Shown piece after piece: positions 1 through 12,200 of a stretch of 64,000 bases of DNA. Below the pieces are notes generated by a model, which saw only the letters and a list, made by a program, of their open reading frames with translations, did not search any database and had not been told where the DNA came from. Source of the DNA: Trochalopteron elliotii (lineage: Eukaryota; Chordata; Aves; Passeriformes; Leiothrichidae); assembly GCA_024734555.1 (NCBI GenBank), contig JANPWX010000074.1, forward strand, positions 837,369-901,368, given 5' to 3'. How positions within the stretch are numbered: the first letter of the stretch is position 1; every line of letters starts with the position of its first letter. Position numbers and translations under genes: made by a program.

Positions 1-3000
1 TGACCAAGATGAGATACATCCCCCACACGTCTCTATGAATTTATTCTCCTGTGGTTTCCTTTGCCACTATGCCAAGAGGCATAACCAAATGCTGACCAAC
101 CATTTTTGGATTTCAAGATGTTGATTTCCTGCATCTGCCAGAACAGGGGAGACGGGTTAGGTTAAGTTGCGCTAAATGTCTTCGTGTGAGTTTATGGAAA
201 GACTGCAGCCCAAGTCTCTTTGCTGCCATTTGAGGTAGGGCAGCCTGTTCTAAATGGCTTTTTGGGGTATTGATATGCAGTTCTTTGTTGGAGTCTGAGT
301 CATGCTGACAAACTTGTGCTCTTCCGCTGGAATGGTGGGTTAAACACCAGAAGTCCTACCGGAACACATGCAAGGAGGGGAGGTGATTAATTTGCCTGCC
401 ACAAGGTGACATTTCTTCAGTGCCAAATCTCTCTCACTTGCACCTGTCTTGAGAGCAGCTGATTGCTGCAGTCTCCTCTTCCAAAGGAAGAGGAAGAGTT
501 GCTCCACTGGGATTCCCATCAGTTGCTGTGATCGCTGTCACCTCCTGGCTGGTCCTGGCTGGCCATCATCAGGCCTTTGCGAGCCCTCCGGGACAGGACT
601 AGTGGCACAGAGAGAGAGTCCCAAATCATGAGGTTATTCAGTGACATCAAGGATCACGGTGGTACCTGTTTTGTTATGTTGGGAAGATGAGTGTCTGTTC
701 CTTTTTTTATTTTTCCTTTTTCCTATTTTTATTTTTATTTAGGAACTGTTCCAGAGCAGTAAATGCTTTCCTTGTCTCCTTGTCCTGCATGTATGAGCTA
801 GAGTTACATGAGCTAGACCAGCTGTTCTCAGCCTGGAGTAGGAATTTTGTTATGCAGGGAGATTAAACAGTTTGTTTTTCATGCATCAGGAAGAGCCCTC
901 AGAGTGTTAGTCAGCTGGACTTGTTAGGTGACAAGTTCTACCTTAGGCTAATGGTGTTTTAATAATAGCCATTGCTACACTTAATTGCTCTGCGGGAAAC
1001 TTTCAACTTCTCGCATGCTTTTTTTTATGCTGATTTCGGGGTCAGACTTTTCAGTTCCAGCTATATTCTTCTTTTTCCAGGGCTTCCCGTTTCTCCCGTA
1101 TCAGAAACACAAATTCTGTCTTCTTGGAGCTGTTTCTTAAGACCACCGTTTGCCTCTAGGAGCTGGGGCTCTCCTTAACATTCCTTAAAGGAGAACAGGG
1201 AGGAACAGCAGGTGCTGCGCTGACCTCTAGTGACAGGTCAGGAGGACAGAAAGTATGCTTGCTATTCAAATCCGCCAACAGCAGCTTCCCTCGGAGCACC
1301 CCTTTCCTGCAGCGTTCAGCCCAAACAAATCGCAAGGGCTTGATCTCTCCTACTGTTTCTTCAAGCCTATAAAATGTTTTCTTAAATATCTCTCCAGTTG
1401 TGGAACAGCTGGTGTCGGACTCAGATCTTCTGCTGGCTGTCCAATGGCAGAATTCTATTAACTTTTATTAGTACTTATTAATTATAAAATGAACAAATTT
1501 TGCAAGCTGATGATACTCCATTCCATTTATGATCCTACAATAAAATGATTTATATGAAGATAACATAACCCTTGAAACCCAGAGTTTAAAAAGCTTGGTT
1601 TGACTCTTAAAATTTGCCTTTTAATTACATTTCAGGCCATGTGTCTTGTTGCCAACAGGGGAGTTGGAAGGCTTCAGTGAGATTCTACTTGTTATGAAAC
1701 ACAGAGAAAAAGTTTATAATTAGCAAATGTCTCTAGGGTTGCTAGATCTCTTTCGAAAGGTTTTAGAGACTTCAACTGCCTCACAGTTTTAAATTGTTTT
1801 AATTTTTTAAATTTTGAAGTATTAGAAAACCGCTTATAAACCGGGAGCAGAGTTACTCCCTGTGTGAGTCACTGAAGTCAGCTGAGTGCACCAAAAACAG
1901 AGTTGCACCAAAATTAGGTGGGATAGTCTTCATATTAACAGATATTGTGAACTGTACTTGTACAGAAGAATGAAGAGATGGCAGGGAACCAAACCAGGGG
2001 CATTAGAAATATAAGGGAATCAAAGTGTGAGAGAGATACTGCAGGGACCTTTTGTTTGGCCTGCCCTTGGAGATTGGTAGATCATGTGCCAGAGGCTCCT
2101 GTTTGAGTCCTCCTGGATGCTCCTGGGTCTCTAGGACCTGCTTTGAGTTAGATGTTTAGGCAGGGAAAATACCCCTAGTGTTAGATTCTCCTACACTGTT
2201 GTCCTTGGGGCACATATTTGCAAGTGTTTTGTTAGGTCTAATACGTGGTAGATGTAATGTTTTTAGCAAACACTCAAACATAAACTGAATTTTACTGGAT
2301 GAGGTAAGGACCATTTTGGCTAAAAATAGTTATTGCTGCCTTCTGGTGAATAACCCAGTACCAGAACTATTACCAGATGTGAAATTAAAATATATATGTG
2401 AATGCACTATGCACTCAGCAATGAAACTCTCAAAAGCTCCCTGTCATCTGCTTTATGGTTTATATCCAGTGTGCTACAATGAACCAACATCACAACTGGT
2501 AATACAGCTAATGTAGTTCCTTTCTTTTCTTAACCTAAGGGAAATTAAAAATAATTATTCTTAAAAAAAGATGCCTAATCATGAGCACATGGGAATGAAA
2601 ATTCTGTGTTCATTCAGCTCACTGTTGTGCAAGGCAAAGGATTGCCCTTTCCTGTCTTATTTTTGAAACTTCCTTATTCTATGTTTGGTGTTCAGTTCAG
2701 TTTGGTGATGCTGCAGGCCGAAGAACACATTAATTGCTAACGGCACGTTTGAAATTTCTTGGTTAGGGTAAAAGAAGGACAAAGATGTCCCCTCCCTCTG
2801 GGTAGTTTTGTTACTTGGTGGTAGTGGCTTCTATTCCTGTGAGGGATCACTGTGAGGGAAATGATTGGTTTACCTTGGTGGAAGGTTTTCCTAAGTACCG
2901 GATAGTAGCTATCAATTTCACCACATGCCAAATCTTTATTTAGAGACTGAAAACTACTTTTGTGGTCTCCAATGCCAATGAACAGGAAGGATGGGATACA

Positions 3001-4065
3001 TGAGATGCTGAGGCTTTGGATCATGAGCAAATGACAGGATGTACTGGAGGCAAAATAGCAAAAGTGGGACTTCAGTGGAGACAGCTCCTGGAAAGGGGTA
3101 TCAAATGGAACAGAAAGTGGGGAATGCCCTTGTGGCCAGAGCTGAGCTGGATGGCTGCCTGCAGCAAGAAGGGCAGGTGTGCCACAGCCTGAGAATGGTG
3201 CCCACTCACAAAGTTCCAGGGACTGACCTGATAACAGTAAAGTTTCATCTGGTTTTAGCTGAAAACAAACAATATCCTGCTGGGGATTTTGGAACAGGTC
3301 TTACCTACTCTTCTGGGCAGCTACTGCCTGGATGAGAAGTGGCAGAAATTGAACTTTTAATGTGAAAGAAATAAAAAATCTGCTTAGCTGCACTCAAAAC
3401 TTTCCTGCCAGAGACATTTCTCATTAAACATACATGGTGGGATTTTTTTCGAAAGAGCTTGGCACAGCCTTTTCCCTGCTCCCACTGGAATCCATGTAGG
3501 TGCCACAGGTTTCAGTGGGAGGAGAGCTAAATCAATATGGAGTGTTTTGGAAAAATACAGCTCAGAATGGATCCTGGCAGCCTGAGTAGATAGGGATTGG
3601 AGGTGATGCTGAAATTGTCACGTAGAAATTTTCCATGCTGGCTAGCATTATCCTCTCCATCCTCCTTGGTTCAGAGCTAATGGAAAGCAGTGTGTGGCAA
3701 AACATGACTTGAGGGGAAGGGAAAGTCAGTGCTGAATAAAATAAGAATACCCTAATTTCCTCTCTCCTCTGTGTCTTTTGTCAGGACAAAAATTGCAGAA
3801 CTTCCCTTCTTCCTAAGGCTGCCAGTTAACTCTTCAAGAACATACGGGTTAATTGCAAGCAACAGTGAACATTGTGCTTACTGCCCCTTCTGGATGGGAT
3901 TTTCCTGACGTGGGCTGAGGGCTGGTGCTCTGTTCTCTCCAAAGCGCACCTGGCACATGCTCAGGTGTGGGAGAAGGAGGGGAGAAGGTCATGTTCCTTC
4001 CGTCCTATCTCCCATAAGCACAGGCAGCAGAGGCTGCTCTGCCAGGGCACAGCCTGGTCTCATGG

Positions 4066-4190
4066 AAAAGTGTAGCTTGGAAGGGACCTCTGGAGGCCCC
4101 AAATGCAATCTTCTACCTTGGGCAGGGCAAAGTTCAGAGTTCAGTGAGGTTGCTCAGCTGCTGCGGCACAGCAGTATTTTCTCCAGTCTA
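4066..4190 (-). mobile_element. Possible degraded CR1 3'-end fragment
   Basis: The plus strand reads gcttggaagggacctctgg and later gttgctcag, resembling the reverse complement of avian CR1 LINE 3' ends (ggaagggacctctggaggtcatc...). Similarity fades quickly on both sides, so the limits are rough. Confidence 0.4.
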
Positions 4191-4778
4191 GAGGGAAAAG
4201 AGCAAAGCAATCACAGGTCTCAGATGTGCATGGGAACAAAACATGCAGCCTGAAGACTGTCAAAATATCTATCTGGTGATCCAGTGGTCTTGAAGGAAAC
4301 CTGACAGAGCTGACATCCTGCCATTTTTTGGTTCATGTCATTCTGTCCCCATCAGGTAGTAAAATCTCTTATTAACACAGGTTGTCACAGGATAATCCTG
4401 TTTTGTTACACGTTCTCTTGTTGGCACATGGGCACTGAAGTGGTAAAGGCTGGTGAGGGGCAGGGTGGTGGTGGGGTTCAAGATCTTGCAGAGCTGTGTC
4501 AGCTCTGGAGGTGGTGCCCCAGATGGGTACAGATTTTCTAGTCCTTCTGTTGTGTGACGTTATTTCTTCAGCTGAAAGTAGTGACAGTAGGCCAGTCCTG
4601 TAGCAGCCGCTGTTACTCACACAAGGTGACATTGTCACTCATGGAGAAACCTTCAGCAAGAGGCTGATTCTCCTCATTCCCTCAGTTATTCTGCTTCTCT
4701 TTCGGACACATCACATTCAGCTTCTCTAGGCAAATTTCAGATCTTCTGATAGAAAATGTTATACACATACCAAATAAC

Positions 4779-4927
4779 CACAGAATCACAGAATCAATCA
4801 GTTTGAAAAAGACCTCTGAGATCATTGAATCCAACCTATGATCAAACACCACCATGTGAACTGGACCATGGCACTAAGTGCCAATCTTCCCTTAACACTT
4901 CCACGGACAGTGACTACACCAGTCATG
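4779..4927 (-). mobile_element. CR1 LINE 3'-end fragment
   Basis: The plus strand has accacagaatcacagaatca, then aaaaagacctctgagatcat, caaacaccaccatg, ccatggcactaagtgcc and ggacagtgactacacc. This is the reverse complement of the 3' end of an avian CR1 retrotransposon, including the short terminal repeats (ATTCTGTG repeated on the minus strand at 4781-4798). About 150 bases remain, a typical 5'-truncated copy. Confidence 0.85.
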
Positions 4928-7900
4928 GTTCCAGAAGTGAACAGTAGCCTCTGTTACACACAGCAATTCACCCCTTCTTTGCTTGAATGGCTCATTAATA
5001 ACTCCCTTGGCTTGCTTGGTGTTAAAAGAGGCCCCAGCAAGCACAAACCGCCCTTCAAAGTGGGTGGCATTGTTAAAAGAACAATAATGTAGTGTCTTCT
5101 AGAGGCAGCAGTGGGGTTCCTGAGTTTGCCATACACTTTGAAGGAATGCACTGTGGTTTAATCGCTGCCCAGATCAGGCCTGTGACATGCTCTAATTGGG
5201 TCTGTCACCTTTCTTTTTGAGGAATTAAGAAAGTGCCAAAGCCAGGAGGCCCTCTCCTGCCAAACTCAGATGCAAACCCCATGAGGGTAATGATCAACAT
5301 GAGCTAATAGGTCATGACAACTCCTTTTGTGCCTTTAGCATTTTAGGACTTCTCTAAGTCAGGAATTTACTTGAGTATGTCAGTTGCCACTGACTAGCTG
5401 AATATTTGTCATGACTGTAAGTTCTGTCTCTTGGATCCAAATGATCTGTCCAGCTGTGAGAGTTTTTTCCCAAGGAATGTTAGTGTTCACTTTGATAGTT
5501 TTAACACTGGCTAATTTTTTCACTGAATAGCATCCCAACATGAAAGTATCTGTTCATATCAAATGTCTTTCTAGCTGAAATGCACGTAACTCCAGTTCCA
5601 CAGTAACTTCATTCTCATTAACACAGCAGCACTAAAAGGGAACTAGCAGAATTCAGTTCTACCATGTCAGCAATTTTATTTTTTGTAGCAAGGAAATGTC
5701 TGCCTGAAAAAGGATTTTTTTTTTTTTAGAGGATCCATATGGATGTATAAAGTATTGGTGCCATTTGGTATAAATTGTAATCAGTTCCAGATTCTGCTGT
5801 ACTAAGAAATTTGAATCATGGAATTGTACGTGGTGGTTTCTGTGTTTTGAAGGCTCTCACCTAAACCGCAGCTCTTTTAACAACTAAAATGGCTACACCC
5901 GTGGTGTCCAATCCCTTGTCTTAATCATGTTAAGAAAATGTTTGTTTAACTATGAATCAAAATTGTAGTCCTAAGCCCTGCAGCTTTTCAGGTGAAATGA
6001 CTGAACCAGCCTTGTTACACTGGGGCAAAGTAGGTGGGCTCCAGAGGCTGAATTTCACTTAATTCCTTCAATTGTGGTTCCTTTGTCAAAGCATTTCTGA
6101 AGGCCTGGAGCCAGGCAACGTGGAATATTAAGCACTGGGATGTAAGTGGGATTTAAGCTGCTTGGTCTGCTTTTGGCTCCCTCCATGTGTTTTAAGGCAT
6201 ATTAGAGGTACAAAGAGGTGGAAGGGAAAGGCACAAGCATGCACAAAGTCTGCTGCCTGCTTATACAGTGTCTGTGATTGATAGAAGTGTGTGGCTGTAA
6301 TGAGGACATGGCTATTGGACTAGCAGAATGGTTCAAGCTTCATTCAGGGCTTGGGTCAACTGTTGCCCTCTTGAATTAGGCAGAGGAGATGGAAGATGGC
6401 TGGACACACCAAAATGTTTTTTGTGAATTGCTGCCAACTGAAACTGATAGGCCAAGAAGATGGTTTAGGTTTGCTGGGGGAATTGTTTTCTATGGAACCA
6501 GAGCCAGTAAAAGCCATCACTCTGAACCTACTGGTAACTCTCAATGCTGTGACCAATTCCAACCATGTCTATAAGGCAAACTAGAGCAAAAGGCCAGCAC
6601 AATCTGAGGTCTGTGAACTTTGATGAACACCTAGAGACAAACAACGCAACTAATCCTCCCTGCTGAGAGCACGGACAACATTTAGTTTGGCAGCAGTGGT
6701 GCCAATGCATCTGTCAGCTTTGTCGTGGCACTCACACCTGCAAACAGGTGCTACCTGTGTATGGATTGATGGAGTACTGGGATGCTGAAAATCTGAGTCT
6801 GGGGAGAGAGGTGCAGTGGTGGCTTGGGGCCTTGGCTGTCTTACAGAGATGAACACAGCTGGTTTCTGAAGCAGGAGGAGGTGGGAGTCAGGAGAGCACT
6901 ATAAATTTTCACAGTGGCTGAAAGCAGCCCAGGGCTCATCCTGAACCCAGTGAAAGGTAGTACCTGTGACCTTGCTCTTTATCAAGATCGTAGGATTAAC
7001 CTCAAGCAGGACAACTAAGACCTCCTTGGTTACAGCATTCACTAAAATAAGACTAGACTTTCCTTCCTTCTTCCTTAACCACAGCAGGTAAGAAAGAATT
7101 GTTTTTGTGTGTGTAATTATAGACCAGCTCTAGTGTTTGTAATCCACCTCTTTCTGACTAGAAGAGGGACTGGCCCTCCACCCTCTCTCACCTAATTCTA
7201 GAAAAGTCAACAGAGTCAGGCACTCCACAAAGAATCTCTTCCCTAAAGATCCCTCTTTCCAGACTTTTATTGAGAATGTTTCACTGCATTTTAACAGTAT
7301 CTCCACTAGTCCTAGTGTCAGGTTCCAGCAGAGACAGAGAAGGGTCCTGGGAAGGGCAGATACTAGTCCTCATTTACAGGCACATGGACTTTGGTAAGAT
7401 CTACTGTAGTGTGCAGAACTGAAAGGGATACAACTTGTGGTATTTTTGGTTCAGTGGCTGACCTGAATATTGGAAAATAAATTTAATTCAGAATTGAAAC
7501 AAGTTTGTTTGGGTTGGGTTTGTTTTTTTTTTGTTTGTGTGAAATGAGAAATAATAACCTAATTTTGGGACAATTGAATTTGACTCACTTTTAAAAATCG
7601 TAAGTTATCCTTCTTTTAATGCAGGGTAGGCATGAAAGACACAGCAAAACATTTCATTTGAAAAATATGAAAAGGACCTGTTTCAGGATTTCTGAAAGAA
7701 ACTCCTTCACTTTAGAGAAGGTCAAAGTGAAACATCTGTCAGTCTCCTAAATTCTTTCTCTCCTTCCACCGAAAAATAAGAGCTGATGGGAAGGTACAGT
7801 TCATGAAGAAAAGGAAATTCTCCCCCTTCTCCTCAGTTTTTCTGAAAACCAGGCCATCATACTGTAGAGTGTTATTTGGAGATTTAGTGGGAAACATGCC

Positions 7901-8194
7901 TAAACCAGGAAAGAAAAAAAATTCCATGTGAATCAGCTTCCAAGTCAAACAGTTTCTGTAGGTCTGTGTTTGAAATCTTCCCCCTGGAAGCCTAACTTCA
8001 GGCATTAACTAATTCAGATTCTGGTCTTATTAAAACAGTATGAGAAGGAAAAACCAGCCAGACAACTCCCTAAGACTATTGTAATGTAAATTAAATCTTG
8101 TACTGTAAACACCTGAGGGCTGATTCTTGTAAAACACACACACAAAAACAAAAAAAAGGGGGGAAAGAAGCCAAAATTAGTAAATAGTACTTTT

Positions 8195-9049
8195 TTTTTC
8201 TAAAAAAAGGTGATTTTATTGAGTTTTAATATACAGCTTTAATATGTTAGGGTATTCATACAAGATCTCTCTTGTGTTCAATTTACACATTACAATAGAG
8301 ATGTGAGCTAAAATCTTTTGGTTCAATGTACAAAAGGAATCCAATGTCATCCACTAGCAGCTTTGAACTTGACAAGAAAGGTTCTAAAGACTTTAAGTGC
8401 AGTAACAATCATACAGAATACAAAATGCATATAAGGACTTTTCGCCAAGGTATATAAACATTTGAAAACAAATGGTGCCTGCTCCACAGGGCAGACAACT
8501 CGCAATTAAAAAAAAAGTCACTGACCAATGTTCCAGGGAAGGAGGAGCATCACCCTGTGTAACAGTTCTTATAAAATGGACTAAGAATATCTGTATCATA
8601 GAATTTGTACTGATCAGAAAAAAAGGTCTGAAAAGAAACAGTAGGCAATGAAATGAACAATCAAAAAATGACATAGTAATATAAAATATTTCCATCACTA
8701 TTTAAATGCCAAATTAATCAAGCAATAGTAAAAAAAATCCAAAACAAAACAAAAAACCAAAAAACAAAGCTCTTCTGTTTAAAATAACAGCACTGTTTTT
8801 GATTATTTTCAAAGATTTTTTAATGAACACACTATACACTTGTTTTTTTCATACAGAGCAATGTGTCCATTTGGTCTGTCACTTCAGTGAAGCTGATAAA
8901 CAACCAACCCATCACATCTTACCTTTGACACATTTTAACCCTTTTCTCCCCTTTTGTTTGCTACTCTGGTGCCTTCTCAAGTTAAATACTTTTCTTCCTT
9001 TGCTTTATACAGTGCAGAGTATATGGGCTTAGGATATGGAGATTTTCCT
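8195..9049 (-). other. LTBP1: LTBP1 3' untranslated region
   Basis: About 855 bases from the TAG stop to the predicted cleavage zone. It is AT-rich and has no competing open frame that continues the protein. The left boundary is inferred from the poly(A) signals at 8215-8243 and is uncertain by roughly 15 bases. Minus-strand ORFs reported here (for example 8393-8698) are incidental. Confidence 0.8.
8215..8243 (-). promoter_or_regulatory. Stacked poly(A) signals of LTBP1
   Basis: On the minus strand AATAAA lies at 8220-8215, preceded by ATTAAA at 8230-8225 and 8243-8238. A U/GU-rich stretch follows downstream (minus strand 8158-8134, containing repeated TG and T runs), as expected for a downstream element. 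Cleavage is predicted near 8185-8205. No transcript data were available. Confidence 0.75.
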
Positions 9050-9219
9050 CTACTCCAGTTCACTCTCTGGTTCTGAGTTCAGTGGTGTGCAGTAGTTGGG
9101 CTTGTCTGAAGGCACGTACCCAGGGAGACACAAACACTTGTACGACCCTTCCGTGTTAATGCATTTGGCATTCTTGCAGAGGGACATCCTGTTGTTCAGC
9201 TCATTGCACTCATTCACAT
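9050..9219 (-). CDS. LTBP1: LTBP1 terminal coding exon: last cbEGF, tail and TAG stop
   Basis: The coding part of the last exon, 170 bases including the stop. The acceptor is tttgcag at 9220-9226. It encodes [20 protein letters not shown] then [24 protein letters not shown] and a short acidic tail [12 protein letters not shown], with TAG on the minus strand at 9050-9052. The EGF is near identical to the mammalian one. The tail is shorter than and different from the mammalian TPLNTALNLEKDSDLE (from memory), but ends with a similar acidic pattern. Confidence 0.97.
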
Positions 9220-12200
9220 CTGCAAAAAGGAGACATCAAAAGACACATCCACTTAAGTCTGGTGCGTAGTTAATACTCATTTAGTTCCAGCATTGTTAGG
9301 GCTAGAACTATCTGCCCACATGCCCTGAGAACTTTATTTTCAGTTCTGACTGCGTGGAATTATGCTGGGCCAAACACTCAATCTAGAGCAATTTTAGAGC
9401 AAAAGCTCTAAAAGATGAATTGGGAAAAGGTGGAAGTTATCATAGGAAAGCAATAGGGTATTAAAGGGCCTTAAACTGTTAGATTACCAAGTCCAAATTC
9501 AGCCTAGCGGCACAACAGAATTAAGTAACCACTTACAGGTGTTTATGTGATAACTGAAAAGTGACTTTTAAGAAAGAAGCTCGAAGCTCTTAGTGTAACT
9601 TCTGTACTTGACTGACTGAACACTTCAGGTGCTGCTGGTGCTGTCAACTGAATAGTTGTGAAGGGCAAACTACCTGCACTCAACATCACAACAGCTTTGG
9701 CCTGATACACACAGCAGCTACATCTTTTCCTACTAAGGAGGCCAGTTTGCCATAAAGTCCTGAAGATTAAAAGGCACATAGGCAACTTCTCGTCATAGAG
9801 CTGGGAGATTCCAGCTGTGTCACAAAGCATGATGATAAACAAGGTTAGTGCAGACCTTCAACTGAAATAATCACACTATTTGTACTAGGCTTCTACACTG
9901 AGGGGTGGTTATTTTGCTTAATCTTCTCATTGACATTTGCTGTTCCCCATGTTTAGTTATTTTAATTGAAGATATAGACATCTTGGTTAGTAAACATGCA
10001 GATTTAGTAGTCTGAGAGTGAGAGAAATAGTTGAGTCTCTGGACTGTGGAAATCTGTGAAAATCAGGGGCCAAACTTTATCAACTGGTTATCTGCATATT
10101 TAGGCAATTACTCTGAATTCACTCTAAAAATCCACTCCAAAAACCACTCTTCTGCTCTGGATCCACTTCCATCCTCCTAGCTTAATAAAGCCTTTGAAAA
10201 ACATTTGGTCTGTACATTAAAGTCTTGATATAAGTTTAAGCTTCATTCCACAAATGTCTATCTGTTCACTTCTACTCTCTGAACTGAACACAGCTGTACT
10301 GACCAAGATATTTTTGTGACAGTAATAACTGGCCTTTGCAGTAAATAAAACAAAGCTTGGATCTTTAATACAATTCAGGTGATCATCCCTAACCCCTTTG
10401 TTCAAGGCCTCCTAAGGTCAAGTGACTGAGTAAACTGACAGACTACAAGGAGACCACAGGTGATGAAACAGGTGTTATGCTATCCTCACCAACGCAAGTC
10501 ATTTTGGCCATGTCCAGGTGATAACCATCAAAGCAGTCACAGGTGTAGCCTTCCTGGACTCTCACACATCGGCCATTTTCACATCCATTCAGAATACCAC
10601 ATTCCTCTGCTTGTAGCTCCTCAAAGCTGTTCAGGAAACCTGGGAGGAGAAAGAATTGCAAACAAGTAGGTTACAAAGCTATTGAATCACTACACCCAAA
10701 TATACAGTGAGAGTCTGGAATTCTCTCAGAAGTTTACTGGAATGTGACTTGACTTTGCAGAAAATAGGTCAGCTTTAGCAGAGCTGCACCATCTGGAGTT
10801 TTAAATGCACCAGCAAAGTGCTGTGATATGTTTCAAGATGGAAACGGAATAACTTGGTTAACTCTTAAGTTTTATTTTGTGTTAAAAATCTGTGATTTTT
10901 TTTCTTTTTCAGAATGGAAACTCCATAGTTTAACTGTTTATTTTTTAAAGAGTAAGTCGGTGTTTTCTAAATAGTACCTTTTATTTCAACTGTTATGCAT
11001 ATCAGCCTTCAAGGGAACAAGTGGTCATGCAATTTGGGATAAAAGTTTCTCAAAAAATGATTGTAGAAAAATAAGGTGTGTGTGTGTAGAGGGGTTAGAG
11101 ATGCATTATAATTTATCCAGAAGAAAACATATTAAAAAAAAAAATCAATCCCAGCTGCCATAAGGAAAATAAGAAGAAATCAGAGACTGCTTTCCTGTTG
11201 TGGTTTTTTGTTAACAGCTCTTTGGCCTGTGCTTCAGTGACTGGTGCCAGTACAAATACCTATAATCTACCAATTCCTTCTTGTCATAATTCTAGGTGGT
11301 GAGCAGTCAAAGCTCAAAGAGTTGAGCTTTTTTTTTTTCACCTCTTATACAAAGAGTTGTCTTTGTATTCAGTGGTTTGTATAATGCTTTTTGTGCTCCC
11401 TGCCTTAGTGCTTTTGTGACAGTTTTGCTTTTATATATAAGGAAGGATTTATACTTCCAAAATTATTTTACATTTTTACATGTTCAGAGATTCTCTAGGA
11501 CTGAACTACTCCTGTAAGTCCTAAGCTTTTCTTCACTAGCTTCCTGCTCATGAAGCAATGATGTAACAGGACTGCAGATGGCAGCCCATCACATCAAACG
11601 GACTTCTGTGAAAAAAGCTGAGAATGTTTGAGTCATAAGTTTAATAGCACAATGAATATATAGAGGGGAAATTGGAGCTGAAGTGCAATAGAGTAGGACA
11701 TATCTCCTCATCTGTCCTGTAACAGGTAGTGGCTCCACCAATGAGCCAGCAACTTATTGAAAAACTGTTTACTGATTCAGATTGCAACAGCTGTGATACA
11801 TATATTTGCTAAGCTACCTAAGAATATGAAATTCTCCCTTCCTCATGTTTTTTTCTCGTCTTTTCTTATTTACTCCATCCCATCTTGGTCCTTGAGGCCC
11901 ACTTTTCTACTGACCTGCTTTTGCCTTTCCTACTCTGCCCTTTCCGTATCTTCCTCCATTTCACTTCCATAATACCACTTCCACTCCCTGTCTCTGACTA
12001 CAAATATTGCTCCTATCCTGGATTTTCTAGCATGATGGGCTCTGAGTAAGGATCAAGCTGGTCAGTAATATCCTGAGTAGATTTTGAAGACACCAAACAT
12101 ATAATGTGAAGTAAGTACTTGCTGACAGATGTCACATCTCAAGAACATATATAACACACAGGATGTATACAGGTGTACATTAAATGGGAGACACTGAAGT

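Larger units (their letters stand above)
1..8194. other. Sequence downstream of LTBP1; no supported gene
   Basis: I find no exon with a recognisable protein on either strand; the ORFs here are under 110 codons with no family resemblance. In mammals RASGRP3 lies downstream of LTBP1 in the same orientation, so its exons would be expected further left; none of its coding sequence is visible here. Contents seen: a T-rich tract at about 702-741, CR1 remnants near 4.07-4.19 and 4.78-4.93 kb, and otherwise unique-looking sequence. Confidence 0.6.

Noticed and set aside
3039..3335. 98-codon plus ORF downstream of LTBP1
   Set aside because: No recognisable domain or splice context; length is within chance for this much sequence.
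1..8194. Possible start of the next gene (RASGRP3 expected from synteny)
   Set aside because: No RASGRP3 coding exon is visible; the expectation from mammalian gene order alone is not enough.
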